DNA from: Rhizobium esperanzae
GTDB lineage: Bacteria > Pseudomonadota > Alphaproteobacteria > Rhizobiales > Rhizobiaceae
DNA: 64,000 bases
Direction: 5' to 3'
Assembly (NCBI RefSeq): GCF_014197615.1
Contig: NZ_JACIFY010000007.1
Location: forward strand, 62,001 to 126,000
Part shown: one piece after another, positions 25,855 through 34,679 of the stretch
Position numbering within the stretch: the stretch's first letter is position 1
Layout: every line of letters begins with the position of its first letter
Program-made: the position numbers and the translations under genes
Notes under the pieces: generated by a model
What the model was told of the DNA's origin: nothing
Databases searched by the model: none
Seen by the model: the letters and a program-made list of their open reading frames with translations, nothing else

Positions 25855-26400
25855 TTGGGCCTTCCCGAAAGTCTTAAGGACCGGGCGCGAGCTGCGCTGG
25901 GTCAGCGCAATCTTGTCCTGGTCGGATCAATGGGTAGGGAAGTCCTCGATTGGCCGGTTCCTCGCACAGCAGTTCGGCATTTCCTTCGTCGATACCGATG
26001 TCGAGATCGAGCGTGTTTCGCGCATGACGATCCCCGACCTCTTTGTCGCCTCTGGTGAACTGGAGTTCCGGGCGCTGGAAAAGCGTGTCCTCAATAATGG
26101 CCCCGTGTCGTCTCGACCGGGGGCGGCGCCTTCATCAACGAGAGCACGCGCCAGCACGTCAAGCGCGGTAGTCTTTCCGTCTGGCTGAAGGCCGATCTCG
26201 ACCTGCTGTGGGGACCACGTCAAAGAACATGATCAACGGCGCCCGTTGCTCAGACCGAGGATCCGAAATAGACCCTCGAGAACCTGATGAACGCGCGTTA
26301 TCCGATCTATGAGGAAGCCGATCTCACGGTTCTATCCCGCGACGTCGACAAGGACATCATGGTCAAGGAAGTCCTGGCCGCCAATGCACGCGGGCGTGAT
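25855..26400 (+). pseudogene. Shikimate kinase remnant with several frameshifts
   Basis: Pieces of a shikimate kinase occur in order in different frames. The start SLKDRARAALGQRNLVLVGSMG has a damaged P-loop. It is followed by SSIGRFLAQQFGISFVDTD and IERVSRMTIPDLF, then after another shift STGGGAFINESTRQHVKRGS and VWLKADLDLLWGPR. Last comes TLENLMNARYPIYEEADLT, with an in-frame TAG before it and a small deletion. It resembles chromosomal rhizobial AroK, so this is a decayed extra copy. Function is lost. Confidence 0.85.
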
Positions 26401-26557
26401 CGACCGTGCAGGACGTGAAAATGTCTCCCGTTTAAAGGGTTGCAAGGCGGCTAGGATCAGCGACGCTAAGACAGGACGATGCCAAAATTCTTTTGGGTCA
26501 ACGAAGTTGGTATAGGCGGTTCGTTATCCATCAAGGCGAGCATTGAGCGCTGCCTAT

Positions 26558-27460
26558 TCATCCGCTGTATGCGCTCATCTGCGACTTGATATTTTCAGTG
26601 AGCCTTGCCGCAGCAGTCTCCAGTACACCTTTCGACCGGACGACCAGGCGGAGGGATGGGATGGGGAAATAACGCTCTACGAGTGGCAGCCATATCAACG
26701 CTCCGCGTTCCGTCTCCGCACTGATGTCGAAGGGGTTGAGGAAAGTGATGGCGCTGCCGCTCGTCGCGAACTGTTTGATAACTTCGATCGAATCGGTTTC
26801 CACTGTCGGCTGCAAGGGCAGTTCGGCAGAGGCGAAGGCATGATCCATGACGCTGCGGATCGCCATCGTGTCGGTCCCAGTCACGATCGGATACTGAATG
26901 CAGTCCGATAGGCGAAGAGCCGGCTTCCGTGTGAGGGGATGGTCCGGCGCAACGACTGCACCGATCTCCACGTCGATGGTCTGCAGAATACGAAGGCCAG
27001 GGTTCGGCAGTATATTGTAACCCAGCCCAATATCACTTTCTCCCGACATGACGCGTGCAGCGATCAACTCGGGCGACGGCTGGATCTCGACGCGCACCAG
27101 CATGCGGCTGTGTTGGCGGATGAATTCGCAGGCGAGCGTCAGGAGCGGGCCGTAGATCAATCCTCCCATGGTCGAGAGCCGGATCGTGCCTCTTTCCATT
27201 CCCTTCAGCGCCGCGATGCGCCCCATCGTCGAACGATAGTCGCGTTCCACGGCCTGGGCGTGCGCGACCAACACTTCGCCAGCCGCTGTCAGCCGGAGCT
27301 TGCGAGGAAGCCGCTCGAACAGGGGCATCCCGACTTCTTCTTCCAGAGCCAAGATCTGCCGGTTGAGCGCGGACGAGGAAATATTGAGGTTTTCGGCGGC
27401 CTTCCGCATCGATCCGAAACGGGAGACCTGTTCGAGAAACCGCAGGGTCTTTTGGTTCAT
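26558..27460 (-). CDS. LysR-family transcriptional regulator (paralogue of 13295-14245)
   Basis: This 300-residue LTTR has HTH FLEQVSRFGSMRKAAENLNIS then SSALNRQILALEEEVGMPLF, and a ligand domain from about residue 90. It shares layout and many motifs with the LysR at 13295-14245 (LFERLPRKLRLTAAGE, GESDIGLGYNI). It is divergent from a truncated NMT1-type binding-protein gene, the same arrangement as the first LysR and importer. TTATG-ATG-CATAA (27487-27499) lies between them. Its former target operon is broken, so it may now be an orphan regulator. Confidence 0.92.
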   Translation of the reverse strand: MNQKTLRFLEQVSRFGSMRKAAENLNISSSALNRQILALEEEVGMPLFERLPRKLRLTAAGEVLVAHAQAVERDYRSTMGRIAALKGMERGTIRLSTMGGLIYGPLLTLACEFIRQHSRMLVRVEIQPSPELIAARVMSGESDIGLGYNILPNPGLRILQTIDVEIGAVVAPDHPLTRKPALRLSDCIQYPIVTGTDTMAIRSVMDHAFASAELPLQPTVETDSIEVIKQFATSGSAITFLNPFDISAETERGALIWLPLVERYFPIPSLRLVVRSKGVLETAAARLTENIKSQMSAYSG

Positions 27461-27588
27461 GGACTTTGTCTTTCGTTCGCGTCGTATTATGATGCATAAA
27501 TCGGGACAGATATACGCAAAAATGACGCTGTTGTCAGGACATCAGTTGACATAGTTTGGTCGGACAATACCAACAATGGGGAACAACA

Positions 27589-28164
27589 ATGTCAACCAAG
27601 ACCACCCGCGTCGGCGGGCTTGCAATGATGGCCGCAACGCTTCTTCTCGGCGCCTCAGGCCCTGCCGCCGCACTCGACAGGATCCGTTTCGGTCTTGGCT
27701 GGCTGCCCGAGGCGGAGCATTGCGGCTTCTTCCAGGCCAAAGCCACGGGGCTTTACGAGAAGGCGGGGCTCGACGTGGATCTGATGGCCGGTGGACCGGG
27801 CATCAATACTGCCATGCTAGTGGCGGGCGGCGAGCAGGATCTCGGCATGGGCTCGAGCTTCACCACGCTCAATATGGTCAAGCAGGGTATACCCGGCGTC
27901 ACGGTTGCGGCCTTCTTCCAGAAGGATCCTCAGACCCTCGTCGCTCATGCAGGGCAGGGGGTGACCAAACTGGAGGACGTCAAAGGTCGTCCGGTGATGG
28001 TCGCCGACTTTGCCCGCGGCGAATTCTGGCAGTTCCTCAAATACCGCTTTGGCTTTACCGACGACCAGTTGCGCCCCTACACTTACAGTTCGGCGGTCTT
28101 CGTCTCCGACAAGACCGCGATCCAGCAGGGCTATGTTACCCGCGCGAACTCTCGGGTGGCATGA
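27589..28164 (+). pseudogene. Truncated NMT1/THI5-like binding protein gene
   Basis: It starts well (GGGGAA eight bases before ATG) with a signal peptide ([15 protein letters not shown]) and the family start [23 protein letters not shown]. The match stops after [14 protein letters not shown] near 28137, about 180 residues, where a full protein needs about 330. The frame then runs into ABC-ATPase DNA and stops. It is homologous to 12096-13115 and is the left part of a deletion. Confidence 0.85.
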
Positions 28165-28265
28165 AGATGCGTGTCTCGATCGCCCGTGCGCTGATTACCA
28201 GGCCGCAACTCCTTCTGCTGGACGAGCCGTTCGGGGCACTCGACGAAATCACCCGGGCGCGGATG
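28137..28265 (+). pseudogene. ABC ATPase internal fragment
   Basis: In the third frame the DNA reads [19 protein letters not shown] then [18 protein letters not shown], the signature and Walker B block of an NMT1-type ATPase, about 43 residues. Both ends are cut: the binding-protein gene abuts on the left and an alpha/beta-hydrolase gene on the right. It is very like residues of the ATPase at 11197-12033. At least two deletions are needed to make this junction. Confidence 0.85.
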
Positions 28266-28882
28266 GCATTGCCCCCACGACCGTAGAGGAAATGGCTGCG
28301 GATGCCGTTGCCTTTGTCAAAGCCTTGGGGCTGGAGAAGATCGACCTCTTTGGATTTTCGCTCGGAGGGTTCGTTGCTCAAGCCTTCGTCCAGCGCGAAC
28401 CTGGGCTCGTTCGTAAGATCATTCTTGCTGGAACCGGCCCAGCAGGAGGGGAGGGCATATCGGGTGTCGGCGGCCTGATCCAAAATGCCTTTCAGAAGGC
28501 TGGAGAGACGGGAAAGCACCCGAAGCACTTCCTGTTTTTCACCGAGACGGCCGACGGGCAGGCTGCTGGCGACGCATTCCTGGCACGCCTGGAAGAGCGC
28601 GCGGAACACCGCGATGCAGCCGCGCGGGATGAGACTATCGGCGCGCAGATCGCCGCCATCGATAATTGGGGCACGAGCGACGCAATCGACCTGAGCACCG
28701 TCGAACATCCGGTTCTGGTCGTGAACGGAGACGCAGACATCATGGTGCCCACGGTGAACTCGTTCGAGCTCGCAAAGCGCCTGCCCAATGCGCAGGTGAG
28801 CATTTTCCCGGCAACGGGCCATGGCGCGATCTTCCAGCACCACAAGCTGTTCGCACAGCAGGTTGTTGAGTTCCTTCGCTAA
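28263..28882 (+). pseudogene. 5'-truncated alpha/beta hydrolase
   Basis: About 205 C-terminal residues of an alpha/beta hydrolase remain: [20 protein letters not shown], nucleophile elbow GFSLGG, acid region VVNGDADIMVPT and the His in ATGHGAIFQHH. The N-terminal about 85 residues, including the oxyanion loop, are gone. It is paralogous to the complete gene 36 bp downstream. An open frame runs from 28010 through the junction, but that is fortuitous. Confidence 0.8.
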
Positions 28883-28917
28883 CAGTCCGCAAACAGCACA
28901 ACAAATTCAGGTGTGAA

Positions 28918-29847
28918 ATGATCAAGCGCTTAGTACTGTCCACGATGCTTCTTTCGGCGGCCGTTATCGGCAACGTCGCATCGGCCCAGCCAGTTGCAGC
29001 CTCTGACTACACAACGACGGAAAACAAATATGTCGAGATCGGCGGCACGCGTTACGCCTATCGAACGATCGGCGACCGAGGCTCCAAGCCACCGCTTGTT
29101 CTCTTCCAGCATTTTACCGGCACCATGGATGATTGGGACCAACGAACTATCGAAGGCCTAGCGAAGGGACGAGAGCTCGTGGTATTTGACAATGCCGGCG
29201 TCGGAGCATCTGGAGGCCAATCTCCAGATAATGTTGCAGGTATGGCTGACACCGCCGCGCGACTTATCGAGGCTCTAAAGCTGCAGCAGGTCGACGCACT
29301 GGGGTTCTCTCTCGGAGGCTCCATAGTTCAACAGCTTCTGATAGAAAAACCGTCCTTGATCAGGAAGGCCATCTTGGTAGGTGCGGCGCCGCAAGGATCG
29401 GCAGGATTCAGACGGCTGCCCGATGTGATTTCGACCGCCATCAAAACCAGCGGCGAGACCGGACGTCCGCTCCGTGCCCTGCTGTTCTTCACTGATACCG
29501 AAGCGGGAAAGGCAGAAGCCGACGAATATCTGAAGAACATCAACAATCACTCAGTTGATCCCGAAGCTCCAGTGTCTGAGCAGACCATGGGCGCGCAGGC
29601 GAAGGCTCTCGTTACCTGGGGCAGCATGCCGGAGAATACCGAGCAGCTTTCCCAGATTAAGCAACCTGTTCTGATCGTTAACGGAAGCGATGACAGCATC
29701 GCACCGACGCTCGAATCCGTTACGCTGTTTCAGCGCATTCCGAACGCCCAACTTAGCCTCTACCCGGACTCCGGGCACGGGTCGCTGTTTCAGCACGAGA
29801 CTCTCTTCGTCTCACAAGTCGATATGTTTCTTGACGGACCGAAGTAA
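28918..29847 (+). CDS. Secreted alpha/beta hydrolase
   Basis: This 309-residue protein has a signal peptide (LVLSTMLLSAAVIGNVASAQP), so a periplasmic location is likely. The oxyanion-hole region is FQHFTGTMDDWDQR. The triad is Ser in GFSLGG, Asp in NGSDDSIAPT and His in SGHGSLFQHE. It is of the chloroperoxidase/esterase type. It follows the truncated paralogue with its own ATG and a weak GGTG site. The substrate is unknown. Confidence 0.88.
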   Translation: MIKRLVLSTMLLSAAVIGNVASAQPVAASDYTTTENKYVEIGGTRYAYRTIGDRGSKPPLVLFQHFTGTMDDWDQRTIEGLAKGRELVVFDNAGVGASGGQSPDNVAGMADTAARLIEALKLQQVDALGFSLGGSIVQQLLIEKPSLIRKAILVGAAPQGSAGFRRLPDVISTAIKTSGETGRPLRALLFFTDTEAGKAEADEYLKNINNHSVDPEAPVSEQTMGAQAKALVTWGSMPENTEQLSQIKQPVLIVNGSDDSIAPTLESVTLFQRIPNAQLSLYPDSGHGSLFQHETLFVSQVDMFLDGPK

Positions 29848-30153
29848 GCCTGCTTGTCGGGCCCAATGTGGCGAGATCGAATTCCAAATAGCCGTGCCGG
29901 GAGCGGCGTGAAGTCGCCCCCGGCTCCATCCGATGAAACTTTCCTAGTCCTTGGCTGTGCCGTTTGCTGACGTAACCGCGGCTCGCGGAGGCTAACCACC
30001 TATTGCTGACCAGCACCTTGGCAATCGGCGCTAAACCAGTGCGGCTAGTCTTTTTATGTCATGCATATGCCAACAGCACGCAAGCGGATGTCGGCACCGA
30101 CATCAGGGTATTCAACCGGTTACGCCTGGCGCTGCAAAGCAACACAGTTTCAT
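29848..30153. other. Intergenic, no gene seen
   Basis: No supportable gene is present between the hydrolase and the GST promoter. Open frames here lack family motifs. Confidence 0.5.
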
Positions 30154-30199
30154 TTGACTCGAAAACAAAAACCTATATATAGATTTCGATCGAAATCTA
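30154..30199 (+). promoter_or_regulatory. GST promoter with TAGAT-N10-ATCTA operator (copy 1)
   Basis: TTGACT at 30154-30159 and TATATA at 30176-30181 (16-base spacer) form a plausible promoter. The perfect 20-bp palindrome TAGATTTCGATCGAAATCTA at 30180-30199 overlaps the -10 end and the start point, the usual place for a repressor. The same arms and spacing recur at 40617, 44243 and 49965. Confidence 0.7.
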
Positions 30200-30318
30200 A
30201 GAAGTAGGTATGTTAAGGCGGTTTTTGAGCAGGCATCCTGCTGTCAGCCAACAGTTTGCCCGCTTCGCTCGAAGCTCGGGCTAGTTTGTTAAATACCCCA
30301 ATCCAAAGAATGATCGAC

Positions 30319-30903
30319 ATGCATCCAATTGTATCAATCTTTAAGAACCCTCCCGACGGTGGCCGGGGCTATCACAGGGATATGCGTGTGCGTTGGGCAC
30401 TTGAGGAGGTTGGCCAGGCTTACCAACTGCGACTGCTTGCGTTCTCTGAAATGCGCCGTCCCGAATACCGCAAGCTTCATCCCTTTGGTCAGATGCCGAC
30501 ATATGAGGAGGGGGATCTGGTACTTTTCGAGTCCGGGGCGATTGTCCATCATATCGCCCAATCCTATTCCGGCCTGCTACCGCCGGATCAAAATGCCAGG
30601 TCTCGCGCCGTCATGTGGATGTTCGCGGCATTGAATACGGTTGAGCCGTGCGTAGACTCCGGAAGCGTGGGCTATCTGGTTCAACGGCTTCACGAACTGT
30701 CCGCTGTGCTTGATGCGCACGACTGGCTCGATGGAGAGTTCAGTGGGGGAGATCTGTTGATGGTGTCGGTGCTGCGTCCGCTGCGTGGAAGTGACGTCCT
30801 GCAGGACACTCCAAATCTTGGTGCCTATATCGCACGCGCTGAAGCGCGGCCAGCATTCCAGCGCGCCCTAACGATGTCCTCCGACTTGATCCGAACGGCA
30901 TAG
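30319..30903 (+). CDS. Glutathione S-transferase
   Basis: This protein of about 194 residues has an N-terminal thioredoxin-like domain (MRVRWALEEVGQAYQLRLL, PFGQMPTYEEGDLVLFESGAIVHHIA in two parts, with the Glu-Ser glutathione contact) and a C-terminal helical domain to residue 194. It conjugates or reduces electrophiles with glutathione in the cytoplasm. The start is uncertain: ATG at 30310 or 30319 fits, while the open frame reaches 30256 without homologous content. A TAGAT-N10-ATCTA operator lies upstream. The nearby downstream NmrA-like gene may be co-transcribed. Confidence 0.87.
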   Translation: MHPIVSIFKNPPDGGRGYHRDMRVRWALEEVGQAYQLRLLAFSEMRRPEYRKLHPFGQMPTYEEGDLVLFESGAIVHHIAQSYSGLLPPDQNARSRAVMWMFAALNTVEPCVDSGSVGYLVQRLHELSAVLDAHDWLDGEFSGGDLLMVSVLRPLRGSDVLQDTPNLGAYIARAEARPAFQRALTMSSDLIRTA

Positions 30904-30938
30904 CCGCAACCTGTAACCAAACAACGGAAAAAGCTCGT

Positions 30939-32039
30939 ATGTCATTCAACACCAAGCGGATTTTTGTGATCGGGGCCACCGGAGCCCAAGGAATGTCTGT
31001 CGTGAAGGGCTTGGTCAGCGACGGCCAGTATAATGTTCTCGCTTTGACCCGTGACCGTACGTCAGATCGCGCGAAAGAACTTCTGGATTTAGGCAATGTC
31101 TCTGTCTTGCAAGGCTCCTTTGCGGATGAGGATATTGTTCGTCGAGGTCTTCGAGAGTGCGACGGGGCCTTTGTCAATATTGACGGGTTCAACACGGGGG
31201 AAAAGACAGAGACTTATCTCGCAATGAGAATTTATGAGATCGCCTTGGAGGAGGGGATCAAGTTCTTCGTTTTCGGCAATCTCGATTATGTCCTGAAAAA
31301 ATCTGGATATGACTCGCGTTTTCGAACGGGCCATTATGACGGTAAAGGCCGCGTGGCCGAGTGGATTTTGTCGCAAAACCAAGACAATACTGCGAGGATG
31401 GGTGCCGCGATATTTACCACGGGCCCATACATTGAAATGGCATTTTCGCCCTTCACTCCTATGACGCCAAGAGTCGAGGACGGCGTTGTCACATGGAGGG
31501 TGCCGCTTGGCCAAGGCGCCGTGGTCCATGTCTCACTGGAAGACTGCGCATTTTACGTACGCTGGCTTTTCGACAACCCTGAGCGGTCCACGGGGATGAA
31601 TCTTGAGGTTGCCATCGAACATGTCCGCTACGACGAGCTGGCCGCCGCCTTCGAACGTGTGACGGGACATCCAGCACGCTACATCGACACCGACATCGAC
31701 GATTATTTCGGCGGGCCGCTTAAAAACGCAGCCGATCGTCCGGCTGGCTACAATGCGGACCCCGCAGACAAAAGCACCATGAGTTTCAGGGACAATTTCA
31801 CAGGCTTCTGGAACATGTGGAAACATGACGTCATCAAACGCGACTACCGGCTTCTTGATGAGATTCATCCCAACAGATTGAAGTCCATCGATCAGTGGCT
31901 CGAGCGGCATGAGGAGTTGGCGCGCAAAAGCGGGCTCCCTTCGCTTTGGGACAAGATCCAGCCCGACGCGTTGCGAAACAGCTTTTCGATTTTGAAGAGT
32001 AGTGAGGATCGGCAGAAGGGCAATCTCGGGGGACTTTGA
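30939..32039 (+). CDS. NmrA-like NAD(P)-binding protein
   Basis: This 366-residue protein begins RIFVIGATGAQGMSVVKGL, the Rossmann GxxGxxG motif of NmrA/HSCARG-like atypical short-chain dehydrogenases. A lysine-rich region follows near residue 120 (YVLKKSGYDSRFRTGHYDGK). Members act as redox sensors or reductases, and the active-site Tyr/Lys pair of true SDRs is not clear. It lies 35 bp after the GST stop and 40 bp before the thiolase remnant. Confidence 0.85.
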   Translation: MSFNTKRIFVIGATGAQGMSVVKGLVSDGQYNVLALTRDRTSDRAKELLDLGNVSVLQGSFADEDIVRRGLRECDGAFVNIDGFNTGEKTETYLAMRIYEIALEEGIKFFVFGNLDYVLKKSGYDSRFRTGHYDGKGRVAEWILSQNQDNTARMGAAIFTTGPYIEMAFSPFTPMTPRVEDGVVTWRVPLGQGAVVHVSLEDCAFYVRWLFDNPERSTGMNLEVAIEHVRYDELAAAFERVTGHPARYIDTDIDDYFGGPLKNAADRPAGYNADPADKSTMSFRDNFTGFWNMWKHDVIKRDYRLLDEIHPNRLKSIDQWLERHEELARKSGLPSLWDKIQPDALRNSFSILKSSEDRQKGNLGGL

Positions 32040-32079
32040 GCGCCCGGCATGCTGTTCCAAAACCTGTGAGGAGAATCCG

Positions 32080-33253
32080 ATGGTTAACCACTCTGCACCC
32101 GACATCGTCATCTGCAATCCCGTTCGAACCGCGATCGGCACCTTCAACGGCTCTCTCAAAGAACTGCCGGCGACGGAACTTGGTGCGCTCGTGATTGCCG
32201 AAACTTTGAGACGATCGACGCTGGCTCCGTCAGAGATCGGTTCAGTGGTGATGGGAAATGTCATTCAGGCTGGGAACAAAATGAACCCGGCACGCCAAGC
32301 TGCAATCAGAGGCGGCCTTCCTGTAAGCGTGCCAGCCATGACGGTGAACAGGGTCTGTGGTTCCGGCGCTCAGGCGGTCGTGAGTGCCATCCAGCAGATC
32401 GTCGCCGGAGAGTGCGAAGCGGTGGTCGCTGGAGGAATGGAAAACATGGACCGCGCTCCATACTTGATGACTGGCGGACGCTGGGGCTACCGGATGGGTG
32501 CTGCAGAGATACTCGACAGCATGCTCACGGACGGTCTCGTCGACGCCTTTTCCGGGGCGCATTCCGGCTGGCACACGGAGGACCTCGTTGCGACGTCGCA
32601 ACTCACTCGCACAGAGCAAGATGACTTTGCTCTGCGCTCGCAGCAGCGCTTCGTTGCCTCCCAGGATAGTGGCAAGTTTGTGCGGGAAATCGTACCGATT
32701 GCGCTAACGACAAAAAAGGGTACGGCGGTCTTCGCCGTCGATGAAGCCCCGCGGCCGGACACCACCATGGAGTCACTTTCAAATTTGCGGCCCGCCTTCC
32801 GCAAGGATGGAACCATCACCGCTGGCAACGCGCCCGGTCTCAACAGCGGTGCTGCGGCGATGATCGTGACAAGTGCCGATTTTGCGCAGCGTTGCAGCGT
32901 ACGGCATCGCCGGGGTCGAGCCCGGCCTATTCGGCCTCGGACCCGTGCCGGCTGTTAGGATCGCCCTGGAGCGCTCCGGTTGGTCGCTGGCAGACATCGA
33001 GCGCATCGAGATCAACGAAGCCTTCGCTGCCGTGCCATTGGCCGTTCAGAAAGAGCTCGGTCTTCCCTTGGACATTGTCAATGTGGATGGCGGAGCTATT
33101 GCGCACGGACATCCGATTGGAGCAACCGGGGCCGTGCTGATCACGCGCCTCCTCTACGCTCTGGAGCGTGAGGACCTGAGGCGCGGAATCGTTACGCTCT
33201 GCATCGGTGGCGGACAGGGCATCGCCATTGCACTGGAGCGGCTGACCACCTAA
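32080..33253 (+). pseudogene. Acetyl-CoA acetyltransferase (thiolase) with frameshift
   Basis: The first frame (32080 to about 32890) gives the N-terminal thiolase domain with the nucleophile in NRVCGSGAQAVV. A second frame continues to 33253 with VAAYGIAGVEPGLFGLGPVP, INEAFAAVPLA, GHPIGATGA and the catalytic Cys in CIGGGQG. At about 32890 the frame changes, and roughly seven residues expected between the halves are missing. All catalytic residues are present but split. It is either a young pseudogene or a sequencing error plus a natural variant. Confidence 0.8.
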
Positions 33254-33360
33254 CCGCCGATCACGACGCACATGTTTACGAGGCCAACTACTCAAGCGTT
33301 TGCACTCGCTGGCAATCCCCTGCAGACTGGCGAGCGGCTGCTGATCTCGCGCCCACTGCC

Positions 33361-34101
33361 TCAGCGCGGAGCGGTGACCTCCCGGTTGCGAGCAACAATC
33401 GCCTCGTGGCTGATCGGCTCGACACTCCTCATAAATCCATTCATTACCCTGTCGCGATCACGGGCCGAGCGGTTCTGATCGGCAGAAGCCAGAGCATGAC
33501 GAAGATCTGGAGCCGACAGTTCGGTACAATAGGCGGGTGAACCTGGCTGCTGCCGCCATGAATCAGCCAGATCTCCTGCATCAAGTGCATCAAAGCCGGC
33601 GGTTTCAACGATCCCCTGCGCTACGCTCTTTCCGCGTTGATCGTCTCCAGCAACAGGGATTGCAATCCGACCCGCAGTCCCCTTAGTTGCTCCACTTTGT
33701 CCCAGCGTATAGGCCAGAACAGCATTGAACGCTTTGATAACTGGCCGGCCAAGTTGCTCGCTGACCCAGATGCTCTCTGGTTTGCCTTCGTTGACCTCGG
33801 CGATCTGCCCGTCACGCTGCGGGTAATAGTTGGAAGTGTCGATGATTGTCACGTCGGCCGGAACATCGGCGAACAGCTCTGCGACATCAGGGATTTTCGC
33901 AAACGGAATGGACAGAACGATCACTTCGACGCCTTTTACTGCGTCCCGTGCGGTGGCCGGCACTGCACCAATCTTTTCTGCCTGGTCCCGGACGGCGTCA
34001 GGCCCTTTGGAACCCGCCAGCTTCACAGAATGTCCAGCCGCGACGAGCTTCTTCGCGATCGTCCCGCCGATATTGCCTGCACCGATAATTCCAATATTCA
34101 T
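33361..34101 (-). CDS. NADP-dependent oxidoreductase, F420-dependent-reductase/pyrroline-reductase fold
   Basis: This 246-residue protein has the Rossmann start MNIGIIGAGNIGGTIAKKL, then VIVLSIPFAKIPDVAELF and the FNAVLAY region. It is the NADP_Rossmann/F420 family of small dehydrogenases that act on dinucleotide or polyphenolic substrates. ATG at 34101 was chosen because AAGGAAGG lies just upstream. The extension to 34119 reads into the luciferase remnant. The C-terminus after residue 200 is rich in Arg/Asp and less conserved. Confidence 0.8.
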   Translation of the reverse strand: MNIGIIGAGNIGGTIAKKLVAAGHSVKLAGSKGPDAVRDQAEKIGAVPATARDAVKGVEVIVLSIPFAKIPDVAELFADVPADVTIIDTSNYYPQRDGQIAEVNEGKPESIWVSEQLGRPVIKAFNAVLAYTLGQSGATKGTAGRIAIPVAGDDQRGKSVAQGIVETAGFDALDAGDLADSWRQQPGSPAYCTELSAPDLRHALASADQNRSARDRDRVMNGFMRSVEPISHEAIVARNREVTAPR

Positions 34102-34106
34102 TTGCC

Positions 34107-34535
34107 TTCCTTTCAGCATTTGGATGTGAAGCCGCGGATCGAGCCCACATTGAGGGGGTACGCCGAGATGGGCGCGCAGGGTGGAGCCTTCGTAGTCATG
34201 GCCTTGAACTGACGCGCGAGATTATAGGGTTCATTGAATGTAGCCGAGCCTGTAGCCACCAGTCCGATCCGGCTGGTCCCGCGCGCGACCGCAGCGAGCG
34301 TCATCATCGGATCGATAGTGATCTGTGGGGCTTCGTTTTCGATATCGCCCTTCATTGCCGGGAAGTCGGGGACGAAGAGGAACTGAAATTTGCCGCGCTC
34401 CGCCGCCTGAGCGTAGCGCACCTGATTGTCGAAGTTGGTATAGCCCATGGGATCAACACCCGGCATACGCCAAGCACCGGGCTGCGAACCGTAGCCGTTG
34501 CCAAACTGCATGCTTATGATCATCTGCCGGGCCAC
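34107..34535 (-). pseudogene. Luciferase-family (NtaA/DszA-like) flavin monooxygenase with internal deletion
   Basis: The first 115 residues are a good NtaA-type start (MSMQFGNGYGSQPGAW-like, GRGKFQFLFVPDF-like, MTLAAVARGTSRIGLVATGSATFNEPYNLARQF in two parts). The family needs about 440 residues. In another frame the last roughly 20 residues of such a protein follow (DYEGSTLRAHLGVPP). About 300 internal residues are therefore deleted. The frame of that tail runs on into the next gene. Confidence 0.8.
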
Positions 34536-34613
34536 AATGGATCCTCCTGCCGCAAAAAGTGCGTTTGGCCGGGGACCGCATTTGCTGTTTGACGAGCCGG
34601 CTACTAGCTATAT

Positions 34614-34655
34614 GGAGAGCATCTCCGTTTCGCAACAAATATGGAGAGTGTCTCC
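34614..34655. promoter_or_regulatory. Tandem GGAGA-N3-TCTCC operators before a TetR gene
   Basis: GGAGAGCATCTCC at 34614-34626 and GGAGAGTGTCTCC at 34643-34655, both preceded by ATAT, are two inverted repeats 29 bp apart. They fill the divergent gap between the luciferase remnant and the TetR gene, so autoregulation by that TetR is likely. Confidence 0.65.
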
Positions 34656-34679
34656 ACTTTGCAAGAGGGCAGTGATTTT

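Noticed and set aside
28010..28882. 290-codon open frame as a novel fusion protein
   Set aside because: It reads the binding-protein DNA in a wrong frame before entering the hydrolase, so it is a by-product of deletion junctions unless expression is shown.
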